Assembly: GCA_900175165.2 (NCBI GenBank)
Contig: FWWN02000306.1
Coordinates: forward strand, 1-60,662
DNA: 60,662 bases
Reading direction: 5' to 3'
DNA from: Rhizomucor pusillus
Taxonomy: Eukaryota > Mucoromycota > Mucoromycetes > Mucorales > Lichtheimiaceae
Below, one piece after another: positions 11,395 through 21,401 of the stretch. A model generated the notes under the pieces. That model was given only the letters and a program-made list of their open reading frames with translations, searched no databases and had not been told where the DNA came from. A program made the position numbers and the translations under genes. Position 1 is the stretch's first letter. Every line of letters starts with the position of its first letter.

Positions 11395-12163
11395 TTACTG
11401 TGGAGGTGGGGGTGGAGGGGGCATAGCTGTGGGATTGGCGGGCATTCGCTGTTGGTATTGCTGTCGCCAATGCTGATCGATAGCGGCTATCTTTCCACTA
11501 TCGAAGAGTTGCTGGCCAAAAGTAGTCTTCATGAGCTCTTCCATATTCACGCACCAGTAACCGCCTTTCCCTTTGGATTTGCTATTTCCATCGCGAGGGA
11601 TATTGTAGAAACTTCGAGAGAGGGAAAGATTGTGTCGGATAGTGTTCTTATATGAATGGATATTGAGTGTAAGGACGAGAACAAGGAATAAGGATGTGAA
11701 CTGATTATCCTTTTTCCTATATTACCTGCCAACCAGGCTCATTTGCCTCATACATGTGAGGGTATCTAGTTTGGACCCACTCATAAATATCTCGAAGAGT
11801 GAGTTTTTGGCCTTCGGAAGTGAGGATGGCCTGTGCAATCATGGATGCATAAGAATGGGGCGGTCGTCGACGACGACGCTGGGTAGTGTTCCTTCTGTCG
11901 ATCCCATTCGAAGGAGGAGGTGTTTGTTGTTGCTGCTGATAATACTCCTGAGGCACATGGGTCGCCGGACGGACGATGCCTTGACGCCAAACTGGAGGCT
12001 CGAGTGGAGGAGGCAGCAAGTAGTCTTGTTGCGGTTTCCAGCTTGGAGGCAGAAAGTGCTCGTCCACGACCTTGCGCGTGGGCTCAACACTCTCCATCAG
12101 ATCATCTGGATGCATCATTTTTTTTGTTGTAGAGAGGGAAACGGTGCAAACAGTTCGATTCAT
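11395..12163 (-). CDS. Short forkhead-domain transcription factor
   Basis: Exons are 11726-12163 and 11395-11646 on the minus strand, giving 229 aa. The forkhead (winged-helix) domain spans roughly residues 100-182. It starts RPPHSYASMIAQAILTSEGQ, includes LTLRDIYEWVQTRYP and the recognition helix NTIRHNLSLSRSF, and ends GKGGYWCVN. The single intron falls exactly between GWQ and NTIRHNLS, a frequent position in forkhead genes. The N terminus is Pro/Gln-rich and the C terminus is a run of eight prolines plus Gln. It is short for a fungal Fkh protein and has no FHA domain, so it is not a Fkh1/2 orthologue. The target genes are unknown. It is transcribed divergently from the neighbouring bZIP gene. 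Confidence 0.9.
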
Positions 12164-12540
12164 GCGGTGGTTTTTTTATATGCAACAAACGGTTTGTTTC
12201 GATACGGAAACTTTAGAGTCTCACGGAAATAAACTTCTAAGGTAAAATGCTCCGTCTCATGTTTGTGCCCTAGGTCTAGACATTTGCCTTTTGACAGTTC
12301 CAGCTCTAAACAAAAGTATCGTTTTCGTTGCTATTGTTTATTTTGTACAGATTTGAGTTTTCAATGTTCTGAAATGTCTTAATTGTTTTTTCCTTTGACT
12401 GAGCGGTATCGCCCATTTTAGCAAAGAGAGCCAGTGATCCCACGCGGGATTGCACACACACAAGCTTCGGTCAAGATGTGAATGCAATCAAGCTAGGTTG
12501 CAATCTAGTCGACACTGTGTGCGTTTCTTTCACGTCACTC
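12164..12540. other. Divergent promoter between forkhead and bZIP genes
   Basis: These 377 bp lie between the start codons of two transcription-factor genes. I see no gene. A TATA-like TTTATATG lies just upstream of the forkhead ATG at about 12174-12181. The shared interval may couple their expression; this is inference. Confidence 0.4.
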
Positions 12541-13256
12541 ATGGAATCTTCACCACCACCGCCGTTCGATCTGGAGGACCTGCTCATTACGACAGAGACT
12601 TCCACTCCATCTCAGCAGGGCGAGCAAGATAACGGCAATGGAACCGACTTTATGCTCTCTTCGCAAGATATTACACCGTCCGCGGCTCCGCGCCGACGAC
12701 GCAATGCAACGGTGAATTACGATGAACTGGACGATCAGCGCAAACGGCATCTCGAACGGAACAGGGTTGCAGGTTAGGCATTTTGACTTTGTTGCCCCGC
12801 TTCATGCCTAATTCTCATCACCGGTGATGCAGCATCCAAATCCCGCCAGAAGAAGAAAAAATGGGTCGAAGAACTAGAGCAAAAGTCCAAAGCAGCCTCG
12901 GGAAGAAATCAAGAGTTGAATCAATGGCTATCTCGGTTGAGAGAGGAAAGCATGTTTCTGCGAAGCCAGCTTCTCGCACACGAGAACTGCGATTGCACCG
13001 CTGTGGTTAGTATCAGCTAGCATGAATTTTGGCATCGTGCCGTTGTAAGCTTACTGCAGAGATTTAGCATACATATCTACGACAAGCATCTGCCAACCTG
13101 GCTTTGCGAGCTTCAGCAATGGATTCGACACCCGATATGGAGACGCCCATGGTACCCGATTTAAATATGAAGAGCAACGCTCCTTCACCTTACGACTGGC
13201 AGACAGCGCCGTCTGCAAATACTAACCAACAAAAGGACTTTGCGCCATCTCTGTAA
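12541..13256 (+). CDS. bZIP transcription factor, ATF/CREB-like basic region
   Basis: Exons are 12541-12772, 12833-13005 and 13068-13256, giving 197 aa. The basic region HLERNRVAASKSRQKKKKW (about residues 70-90) carries the N-x7-R signature of bZIP proteins. A leucine-rich helix follows (EELEQ, NQELNQWLSRLREES, FLRSQLLAHE). The most similar families are fungal Atf-type factors with ERNRxAAxKSR cores. The last exon's acceptor was chosen because it is the only one keeping a frame open to PSL stop, giving CDCTAVHTYLRQASANLAL, which is typical of the helix that follows the zipper in Atf proteins. The N terminus is acidic and Ser/Thr-rich, so probably an activation or phosphorylation region. No damage is seen. 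Confidence 0.88.
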
Positions 13257-13959
13257 TCCGAGCAATGTGGCGTTATGCACGCTGCAGCGCAAGATAAACG
13301 GACAGGTTCCACAGGATTTTGCCTTACGTCGCTAGTGTTTTCCTGGACATGTGGCAATGCTTTGAAATTAAATATACCGAGATAGATAAGAGTAGATAGT
13401 ATAATTGTCTGCGTAAATGTCAGTCGTGTGAATGGCACTTGCCACTTCGCACTATTAAATATGTACCACACACATATATCTCGGAATTGCAGTGTGACAA
13501 TCTTGGTGAAGCCAGCTCCAGTACGTTTTATCAAATATCTACTTTTATGGCCTTTTTGCCGATAACGTTTTCCCAGATAAACCAACAAGGCCACGTTGCC
13601 TTTTGATTAATTACAGGTACCCATCAATATTGAGTAATTCCAAGATACCTGGAAAGAAGGTCCGTACGCATGGTAAGTAAGATTCGCTGTATGCAGCAAC
13701 CGTGAGGATTCAAAAANNNNNNNNNNNNNNNNNNNNNNNNNNNNNNNNNNNNNNNNNNNNNNNNNNNNNNNNNNNNNNNNNNNNAAAAAAAGGAAACCTT
13801 GGAGCTTTGAAAGTCAATTTCCGCCTAAACTGTCGCACGCTCCTCATCTACAGGAGCACAACGCCTTCTGCGTTTAAAAATCGGGGATGCTTGTCTACAA
13901 GAATCAAATCTCTTTTCCCTTTCTTTCAACTGGCGCTTGTCGACGGAATATCTCTAGAC
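13257..13959. other. Intergenic with assembly gap
   Basis: This is the 3' flank of the bZIP gene followed by the promoter of the secreted phosphatase. It is interrupted by the N run at 13717-13784. I recognise no gene. Open frames on the minus strand here (13190-13594) are shadows without family resemblance. Confidence 0.5.
13717..13784. other. Assembly gap (68 N)
   Basis: A run of 68 Ns flanked by A-rich sequence on both sides (CAAAAA before, AAAAAAAGG after). This suggests that a poly-A or low-complexity tract was not closed. The gap lies in the promoter area and does not break a coding exon that I can model. Confidence 0.95.
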
Positions 13960-16462
13960 ATGGTTGGCCGTTTCCTTCTGGGTGTAGCGGCTGCATCTCT
14001 GCTGAGCACATTTACTGCTGCCTATCCGGCCGGAATATCGAAACGAGAACAACCTGACGTGCCTGAAACGCCCAAAGTGAACCTGAGACAGCTTGAATGG
14101 GGCGACATCAACTTCATTCACACAACTGATATCCATGGTATATATTTAGTTTTACCTAGCTGTTAAATCGATGCCTCGGCTGCTCACCGATCTGTGCAGG
14201 ATGGCTCGAAGTGCGTATTTTATCACAGAAATGCAGGTGCATGCAAGGTACAGATCTGTTAATAACTATAATTATATCCAGGGCCACTTGCTCCAGGAAT
14301 CGTACACTGGTGACCTTGGTGACTTTTATTCGTTTGTGGCAAGTATCGTTCGATTAAGGTCGTCTATGCTTCCGTTTTTACTCATCTGCAATCCTTTCCT
14401 TTTGCACGTATAGATCCGAATGAAGGAAAAGTCACGTCGTCTTAAGAAAGATTTGTTTATTGTGGATACGGGCGATACTCACGATGGTAACAATATACTC
14501 TACATGTGTAAAAGAATCGCCATACTGATTGGCTTCCTAGGCAACGGTCTAAGTGACACGACGAATCCGCACGGCGCTGTCACGCAGCCAATGCTTTTGC
14601 ATATTCCGTATGACATCTTGGCCATCGGTAAGTCAAAATTGCTGCTGATATTGATACGCAACTGTTACTCATTATGAAATGTCGATAGGCAACCACGAAC
14701 TATATGGTAAACCCAAATATTATGAGCAGTTTCTGGTTGATGTTACTTTTGGCTAACTAGAGCTGTATATCGGCTTTTAGTCAACAGCGTTACGCAGGAT
14801 GTGTACGAAAATTATATGCCACATTGGAATGGTCGGTATTTAGCTTCCAATGTTTACATCAAAGATGTCAACAATGACAACAAGACTATCCCTATTGGGT
14901 AAGTGAAACAAGGAAAAGCCGTAAAAGATAAAGCTTGCGTTCACAACAGAGTATCGCCGCTTGTTTCATTTCAGTTCAAAGTATACTTACTTTGAAGGCG
15001 AATTTGGTACACGTGTGCTCGCTTTTGGATTTCTGTTCGATTTCACCGGCAATGGCGATCTGTCGGTGGTCAATAAGGTTGAAAAGGAAATTAGAGAGCC
15101 ATGGTTCAAGGAAGCCTTGACATCGCACAAACCGGACGTGATTGCATTGATTGGACACACTGGTCTTCGCTTTAATGAATTCAAGGCCGCTATTGCCGCG
15201 ATCCGCCAGTACTATCCCTACTTACCGATCGCCGTCCTCGGTGGCCACACCCACATCCGAGACTTTGCAGTTTACGACGCATGGGCTGCAGGTATCGAGT
15301 CGGGGCGGTACATGGAAACCATCGGTTTCTACTCTATTGATGTAAGTTTCCGGATAATATCCATCACCGTTCCCATTCTTAAAACTTTATATTCATTTAG
15401 GGTATCAAAGAATCCACAGAGTTTATAAACGAACACGGATACAACTCGACCGAATTGCCTGGCAACTTGACATTCCACCGTCGCTATCTCGATCAAAATA
15501 GAGACACGTACATTTTCCACTCTGACAAGAGTGCCAAATCCTTTGATACCAAGCTTGGCCTGGAAATTACGAAGAACATTACATCTTGGCGGAGAAAGCT
15601 CGGTATTGAGGAAGCGCTAGGATGTGCTCCTCAAGACTACTACCTGTCTGCTGTGCCTCAAACGAGCAATTCGAGTATCTTTACCTTGCTAACTCAAGGT
15701 ACTATGTATGTTAACTCTTCTTTAATAAGGCTTACTAAAGAAAAATCACAGAGGTCTTGCCAAAGACCATTGTCAACAAGGATCGCCCATACCCGCCTTA
15801 TATTATTATGAACAGCGGTGGAGTGCGTTACGATATTTACCAGGGTAAGCTTCTTTTTATGGCGATGGCAAATTATAATGTGCTTGGAGTCTGCTTACAT
15901 TGAATTATTTATTAGGTAACTTTACAGTTGACACTGTCTATCAAGTTTCACCATTTGTCGATGAGTTCCTATACATTGCTGGCGTCCCATACGAAGCAGC
16001 TAGCCAGCTCCTATCCAAGATAAATAACGATCCTAACAGTGTTGCCAAGCGTGCCCTGTTGGAATCCTTGACGTGCGAAAAAGTTGACCGTCTCGTGCGT
16101 CACAAGTCGCCGCTTACACCGGGATACGTCACCAAGGATGATCTCGGCACTGATGGTAAGCTCTTTGTAATACGACGTCGGCAGATCATGTGCTCATTAT
16201 ACATATCCCAGGCGACGACACCAAACACGATCCTATCCCTTACTACGAAGCAACAACGTACGTTGCTACGGAATTACCCAAAAACACCAGTTCGCCGGTC
16301 GATCTTGTAGTTATCGATTTCGTTAGCAGCTACGTACTTTCCACTTTGAACGAAATAACTGGAAAGAACTATACACTCGAGCCAGAGCTGTACACCAACT
16401 TGACAAGCAGCAGCATGTGGCTCGAATTCGCTCCCAAGTATTGGAAGCAGAACTGCCAATAA
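13960..16462 (+). CDS. Secreted calcineurin-like metallophosphatase (YHR202W / 5'-nucleotidase type)
   Basis: Twelve exons: 13960-14137, 14200-14210, 14282-14338, 14414-14486, 14541-14627, 14689-14706, 14781-14898, 14975-15341, 15401-15698, 15752-15844, 15916-16155 and 16212-16462. Total 596 aa. A signal peptide (MVGRFLLGVAAASLLSTF) precedes the metallophosphoesterase motifs HTTDIHG, VDTGDTHDG, GNHEL, IGHTG and GGHTHIRD, which bind the two catalytic metals. The second half resembles 5'-nucleotidase C-terminal domains as in yeast YHR202W. Many N-x-S/T sites fit a secreted or vacuolar enzyme. Exons of 11 nt and 18 nt are needed to keep the frame and the catalytic motifs. The third intron (14339-14413) starts with GC. 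The substrate is not known for this subgroup. Confidence 0.9.
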
Positions 16463-16659
16463 TCTAGTAGTTGTCGTATAATACCTTGTCTTTTTAGCAC
16501 AAATACACTTATTGGATTTATTGACTAGCTCGAATCACAGTAGTAATGCGCTGGGGTGACGGCGAGGAAGCTGCGCTGCACTTTTTTGCCACGACAACAT
16601 ATCCCGCTTTAGGACCGCCCCTGTCATGAACTTGCTCATGTTTCTTTCTTTAGTTCGGC

Positions 16660-18137
16660 ATGAGTACTACCAACAACGCTCAAAGATCCACTGAAAAGGA
16701 TGGGAGAGCCGTTAGGTCCTCACATACAGGACAGGCTGCGTCTCGATCGTCTTTACAGTATACATTGATCTTGCTATCGATCCTAGCGCTGCTAGCAAGC
16801 TATCTGAGCCCACTTTTACTCGATAGATTCTTTACCGGTGGGTGCGAACGGGAACTCTTTTGCATAGCTTTTACTGACAGACAGGGCCTCCAGATCCTCA
16901 AGATAAATGCCACAAATATGCAATTATGATAGATGCTGGATCAGCTGGAACCCGACTGCACGTATATCGATTTCGTCAATGCACCATTTCCGACCCGATA
17001 CATCTTGAAGAGGAAGAATTATTCGTACAGACGATTCCTGGATTATCAGCATACGGTCAAGATCCGCACCAGGCCGCCGTATCTTTGGATCCATTGCTGG
17101 AGCAAGCGCTGGAAACTGTGCCGAGATCTCTTCATGCAAAAACACCCATGGCTGTCAAGGCTACCGCTGGATTACGGTTGCTTGGCCACGATAAAAGCGA
17201 ATCTATCCTAGACACAGTTTATCAGCATCTCACACGCAAATATCCATTCCCCATAGTTGGTGGTAGAAAGCATGGAGTGGCAATTATGGATGGCAAGGAT
17301 GAAGGCGTCTATGCATGGATCACTGTCAATTTTCTCCTTGGTAATCTCCAGCCTAATGTCAGTGAACCACGGCACACGGCGGCAGTGTTTGATTTAGGTG
17401 GTGGCTCGACACAAATTGTTTTTGAACCAGATAAGACACACGCCAATGTTATGGCTGAGGGCGACCACAAGTACGTGCTACGATATGACGGTCGGGAGTA
17501 CATACTTTATCAGCATTCATACCTCGGATATGGGTTGATGGAAGCACGGAAACGAATGCATGAGCGCGTCATTGAGCTATCGAAGGAAGCAGCGTTACTT
17601 GACCATCCTTGTTTACCTCGCGATCTCGAATTCCCATTCCCCAAGCACGAACCAACACCCAAAGTAACGTTCAAAGGAAACGGCGGTTTCGATGAATGCT
17701 CTCAGGTTGTTTTGGATATTCTCAACAAGAATGCCATGTGCCTCGCTCCACCCTGCTCCTTTGATGGTATCCATCAACCGCCTATCGCTGAAGCATTCCG
17801 CAACGGACCCATCTATATATTTTCTTACTTTTACGATCGGACACAACCTCTAGGATTACCTGCAAAATTCAAGCTTCCGGAACTGTATGCACTTACACAG
17901 CAAGTCTGCTCTGGCGAGTATCTAGAGAATGTCACAGATCCAGAGCTGCGGGATGAAATGCTGGATCGGCCTGAATGGTGCCTTGATCTTTCGTTTATTT
18001 ATGGACTGTTATCGCATGGATATGAGATACCCGATCACCGAGAGATTAGAATAGCTAAAAAGATAGACGGCGTTGAAACAGGCTGGTGTTTAGGTGCAGC
18101 TATTGCGCTTCTAGATGACAATGCATTACTCGATTAA
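16660..18137 (+). CDS. GDA1: Golgi guanosine diphosphatase (GDA1/CD39 family)
   Basis: Exons 16660-16837 and 16885-18137 give 476 aa; the intron is only 47 nt. The protein has a short cytosolic tail, one membrane anchor (residues about 37-57, YTLILLSILALLASYLSPLL) and a lumenal nucleotidase domain. All apyrase-conserved regions are present: DAGSAGTRLHVYRF, KATAGLRLL, DEGVYAWITVNFLLG and FDLGGGSTQIVFE. Further GDA1 hallmarks are NKNAMCLAPPCSFDGIHQP and YIFSYFYDRTQPLGLP. GDA1 turns GDP released by mannosyltransferases into GMP, so that GMP can be exchanged for GDP-mannose across the Golgi membrane. The reading from YAIMIDAG onward matches yeast Gda1 throughout. The gene is complete. Confidence 0.94.
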
Positions 18138-18682
18138 AAGATTAGGAATAATAAAACTTGTTTTGCCCTAAAACGCCCAGTTTATTGAGCTTTTCAGATA
18201 TGCATTTTCCTTTTCTTCATCATTATTGTTGATAGCATTAAATTCGTTTTTTTGATGAGGATCCATGAGCACGGCAAAAGAGTTACACCGTTCAGTAGCT
18301 GAAAATTTTTCGTCCATTTCAAATACCGCAGTTGGCGAGTATAAAAAGCCAAAGGCAACTTGAACTACCTTTTTTCTTTTTAATGTCAACTTATTTTTTC
18401 AAGGGCTTGATATAGAGTCGCTGCTAACGCGAGTCTTCCCCAGTGGGCTTGGTAGCGCTAATCATACCCGCGAATGATATAGTGCGTTGGATTACAGTCA
18501 TCACTCGCTCCCATTCGAGTGACGCTACGCCAATTTGCACTGAAATTCTACATCACATACTGAAATGTACAAAGACATGAAAATGAATAGAGAGAATCCC
18601 GTCAAAATTTATGCTTTCACGAAACAGACATCTTTTTTTTGTTTTTATGTTTTTCTTTTTTATTGAGCCAAGGAAACTATGT
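18138..18682. other. Convergent intergenic, 3' ends of GDA1 and RPS25
   Basis: AATAAA-like signals follow the GDA1 stop (about 18147). T-rich sequence precedes the RPS25 stop and would be its 3' UTR on the minus strand. I see no gene or structured RNA that I can support in between. Confidence 0.5.
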
Positions 18683-19483
18683 TTATTCATCGTCAGAGTC
18701 GATAGCAGCAGCCTTCTTCTCGTCACCGGTAGCGCGGGCTGCAAAGATACGGCGGTTAGATTTACACTCTTGTTATAACAATCAAAGATGATGATACGTA
18801 CTGTAGATGATCTGAGCGTTGTGGCGGACGAGGGGCTTGATAAGACCCTGGGATTCGAGTTCCTTGATAGCGACGCGGGCAAGGGAGCCGTTCATACGGA
18901 GACGATCAACCAAAACGGATTGGGTGATCAACTTGTATGTGGGAACTTCCTTGAAAAGACGTTCGTAGGTAGGCTTGTCCAAGACAACCATGTTGTTAGC
19001 CTTGTCCTTGACCTTCTTGGCGGACCATTTCTACAACAAGGCGAAGTATGTGTCAGGAACAATGCTGAATAATATGCCGCTACTATGTTGCATCTGTACC
19101 TTCTTGGCCTTCTTGCCGCCCGAAGCCGAGCTAGGAACAACGTCTTTCTTGCCCTATTGTTGAATATATCGCTGTTAGCGTCGCGCTCCGAGTTTGTTGT
19201 TTGCTCTCTCCCTCCGTATTCCGTTCACGATTCATTCCAGTCCACTCAAGTCCAGTTCACTCCACCACATTTCAGTTCGACCGTCGGTCGCAGTGTGCCT
19301 CATGAAGCGAACTGAATTGACTCGGATGCCGAACTGGTCCGCAATGGTCGATCGCGGTTCGGGTCTTTCGTTGCATCATTCGTCCCATCCATGCGTTCCA
19401 TCCAAATACATCCATCATCTATTGATCCCTATCGATTTCGCCCCTTCGCCCGATCTGCATATGCATGTCATTCAACTTACCAT
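18683..19483 (-). CDS. RPS25: 40S ribosomal protein S25
   Basis: Four minus-strand exons: 19481-19483, 19100-19153, 18802-19030 and 18683-18738, 113 aa. eS25 sits on the head of the 40S subunit. The core KWSAKKVKDKANNMVVLDK, then TYERLFKEVPTYKLITQSVL and RLRMNGSLARVAIKELESQG, is unmistakable. The Lys-rich N-terminal tail and acidic SDDE end are also usual. The first exon contributes only the ATG, directly followed by a GTAAGT donor, an arrangement common in fungal ribosomal protein genes. The first intron is 327 nt, far longer than the others in this window. GCTGCTGCTATCGACTC codes the C-terminal AAAIDS. Confidence 0.95.
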
Positions 19484-20457
19484 TGTTCAAAAAGCGAGGC
19501 AGTCCAAATTTGGGCTTCTGAGAGGGTTTCAAGCGAGACGAATGCTGAGTTGGAAAATTCCGTAATCTTGCATTTGTTCTAACAGCCAGAGTGACGACAT
19601 GAACAATAGACCGCTCATTCCACAGAATAGGAGTACATTAAGAAAGACTTTTCTTGCGCCGTGAAGTGCAATCGGATTTCAGGTAGGAAATGTCTCGTCG
19701 ACCGAAAGAAGGAGTTATCGATTTGATCTTCAGGCTTATACATAGCCGTTCAGCCACGATCTAAACTTTGATCCATCCAATCAACCCATTCTTGTTAGTT
19801 CAAGCTGAAAAGACATCAAGTCAAATATTTCGCATTAATGCTAGACAGGATAACAAGATATTGAATAATCCCTAACCTAGTCTTAACGCTGAAACTGTCC
19901 GTCATAGGACTCTTCGCCTTTGCCACTCTCGTTATAATTAACAACATGCCCGTGTTTCAACTTTAGTCTTATCAACTGGTATGTAAATTAAATTAGACTG
20001 GAATGCCAACGAGCTTGACTTTGCATTTTTTATCGACGCAGTAAACCATGGGAAATTTATCAATGATATACTATGTTTGGCGAGTCCACGAGTGTGAGCT
20101 ATCAGCGCAGGCATAAATATACAACACATACAGTATAATCAGCAATTGATTGTAACTAAGAAACGATTTTAATGCGTCGATAAGTGCAAAGCCTAAAGCA
20201 TCTGATATGACTATCCGTGTTTTGATGCTTAGATAATGAATCGAGGATAGGCGGAAGCATGCGTATGCCAGGAGAGAAGGGAGCCTGGCCTGCATACAGA
20301 TACTTTTTTCTTGTGTTTCTACTGCTGCAAAACCGCAGGACGAATAACCTGGAAAATCGTTTTGCCACGTGCGTCTAGCTGATCATCATTTGCATATCCG
20401 GCGTCTTTTGAACAACGTAAAAGAGAAAAAACAGGAAAATTGTCTGCAACGTTGACA
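19484..20457. other. Divergent promoter region between RPS25 and the SOSS-C-like gene
   Basis: About 1 kb without a gene that I can support. A telobox-like CCCTAACC sits at 19871-19878; such TTAGGG/CCCTAA boxes mark ribosomal protein promoters in several fungi, so it may belong to RPS25 (inference). A 24-codon open frame beginning at 19690 (ATGTCTCGTCGACCG) has no family resemblance. Confidence 0.4.
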
Positions 20458-20737
20458 ATGGACCCTAGGCGCCCTTCCTCAGGAAGGGATCCCCGTAAGG
20501 CACAGCAGCTGGCGCAGGAAGAGGTAACTGCATTGTTGTTCGTGATTCCAGACCTTTGCTCCCTAATTCGCAACAAACCGATCCATGTAGATTGCTCGAC
20601 GGCAAGCCGAAGAAAATAACGCGCGACAAGCGATACAAACGGCAGTATCCCAAGCCAACGCGACCTCGCTCGGTTTCTATGTCACCAAGGTGTCAAAATT
20701 CAACAATGCACTTATTCCTGTGATACCACGCAAGTGA
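20458..20737 (+). CDS. SOSS complex subunit C-like small protein (INIP homologue)
   Basis: Two exons, 20458-20523 and 20591-20737, separated by a 67-nt GT-AG intron, encode 70 aa. The N terminus (MDPRRPSSGRDPRKAQQLAQ) is polar. A Gln/Ala-rich helix follows (ARQAIQTAVSQANATSLGF), then YVTKVSKFNNALIPVIPRK stop. The closing block aligns by eye with the conserved C terminus of SOSS-C/INIP, where an Ala/His-rich helix leads to GYFITQDSAFGNLILPVLPR. In animals SOSS-C joins INTS3 and the ssDNA-binding protein SSB at double-strand breaks and helps recruit MRE11-RAD50-NBS1. The gene is too short for simple ORF finding. It lies less than 700 bp upstream of RAD50 on the same strand. Family assignment is from memory of the motif; the splice model is well supported. 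Confidence 0.68.
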
Positions 20738-20892
20738 AAAGAGAGACCAACCCAATTCTAGGCCTTTTTGCACAGGCATTTGTGCCCTTTTCGTCAATAT
20801 CATTAGGGGGAAATGGAGAAAGAAATAGAGAGAGAGAAACAAAGTAAAATAAAGGGGTAAATCATGATGATGAGCCAGGAGAAGATTTAAGT

Positions 20893-20901
20893 TATATAAA
20901 A
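20893..20901 (+). promoter_or_regulatory. TATA box of the small secreted peptide gene
   Basis: TATATAAAA lies about 65 bp upstream of the ATG of the small secreted protein. It is preceded by a purine-rich GAGAGAGAG tract and followed by a CT-rich leader (CTTTTTCTTTTTCTTTC). That is a classic strong fungal promoter layout and suggests high or regulated expression. Confidence 0.6.
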
Positions 20902-20963
20902 GGATGTTGCATTCATGTGCCTTTTTCTTTTTCTTTCATCTTTGATGAAAACGCATATACACA

Positions 20964-21158
20964 ATGAAGACGACGACGCTCTCCACTCTCACTGTCGCTG
21001 CAGCAACAACGGCAACCTTGGTACTCATATCAACAACGACCGCAGTGCTCGCTCTGCCGGTGATCAAAGGACGTGACCCTTCCGGAGGCTACGCCGGCTG
21101 CCTGGAATCCTATTCTTATGCATTCGATGGAGCATATACACCACTGTGCGGTCACTAA
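20964..21158 (+). CDS. Small secreted two-cysteine peptide precursor, function unknown
   Basis: A single exon encodes 64 aa. The start MKTTTLSTLTVAAATTATLV plus the following hydrophobic ISTTTAVLA form a clear signal peptide, with likely cleavage after VLA. A short pro-segment LPVIKGR ends in a basic residue. The remaining DPSGGYAGCLESYSYAFDG and AYTPLCGH hold exactly two cysteines, 17 residues apart, and four tyrosines. A single disulfide loop is therefore possible. I know no family with this pattern. It sits behind a TATA box and CT-rich leader, suggesting it is actively expressed. Candidates are a small cell-wall or effector-like peptide or a processed signal peptide; none can be shown from sequence alone. 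Confidence 0.7.
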   Translation: MKTTTLSTLTVAAATTATLVLISTTTAVLALPVIKGRDPSGGYAGCLESYSYAFDGAYTPLCGH

Positions 21159-21401
21159 AGAAGAACACGACAGTATACATTACAGACCTTCTTTTTTTTT
21201 CCTTTTCCTCAATCGTCAGTTAGCAGGTCTTATATCCCCCCCTCCCCTTGGTTCAATGTTTTCTATCAATCCATGTATAACAAATCATCATTCTATATAA
21301 AGCTATTGTTCTTTTTACACCGTCGTGTGTTTTAACTGCAGACACGGTACGGCTGATCTCATTTTTCATTGCCCCAGCTGCGAAGGAAGCCAGCAGGACC
21401 A

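Noticed and set aside
18400..18560. Possible small structured RNA between GDA1 and RPS25
   Set aside because: Local inverted repeats (CACTCG...CGAGTG) exist, but no snRNA, snoRNA or Pol III promoter signature could be supported.
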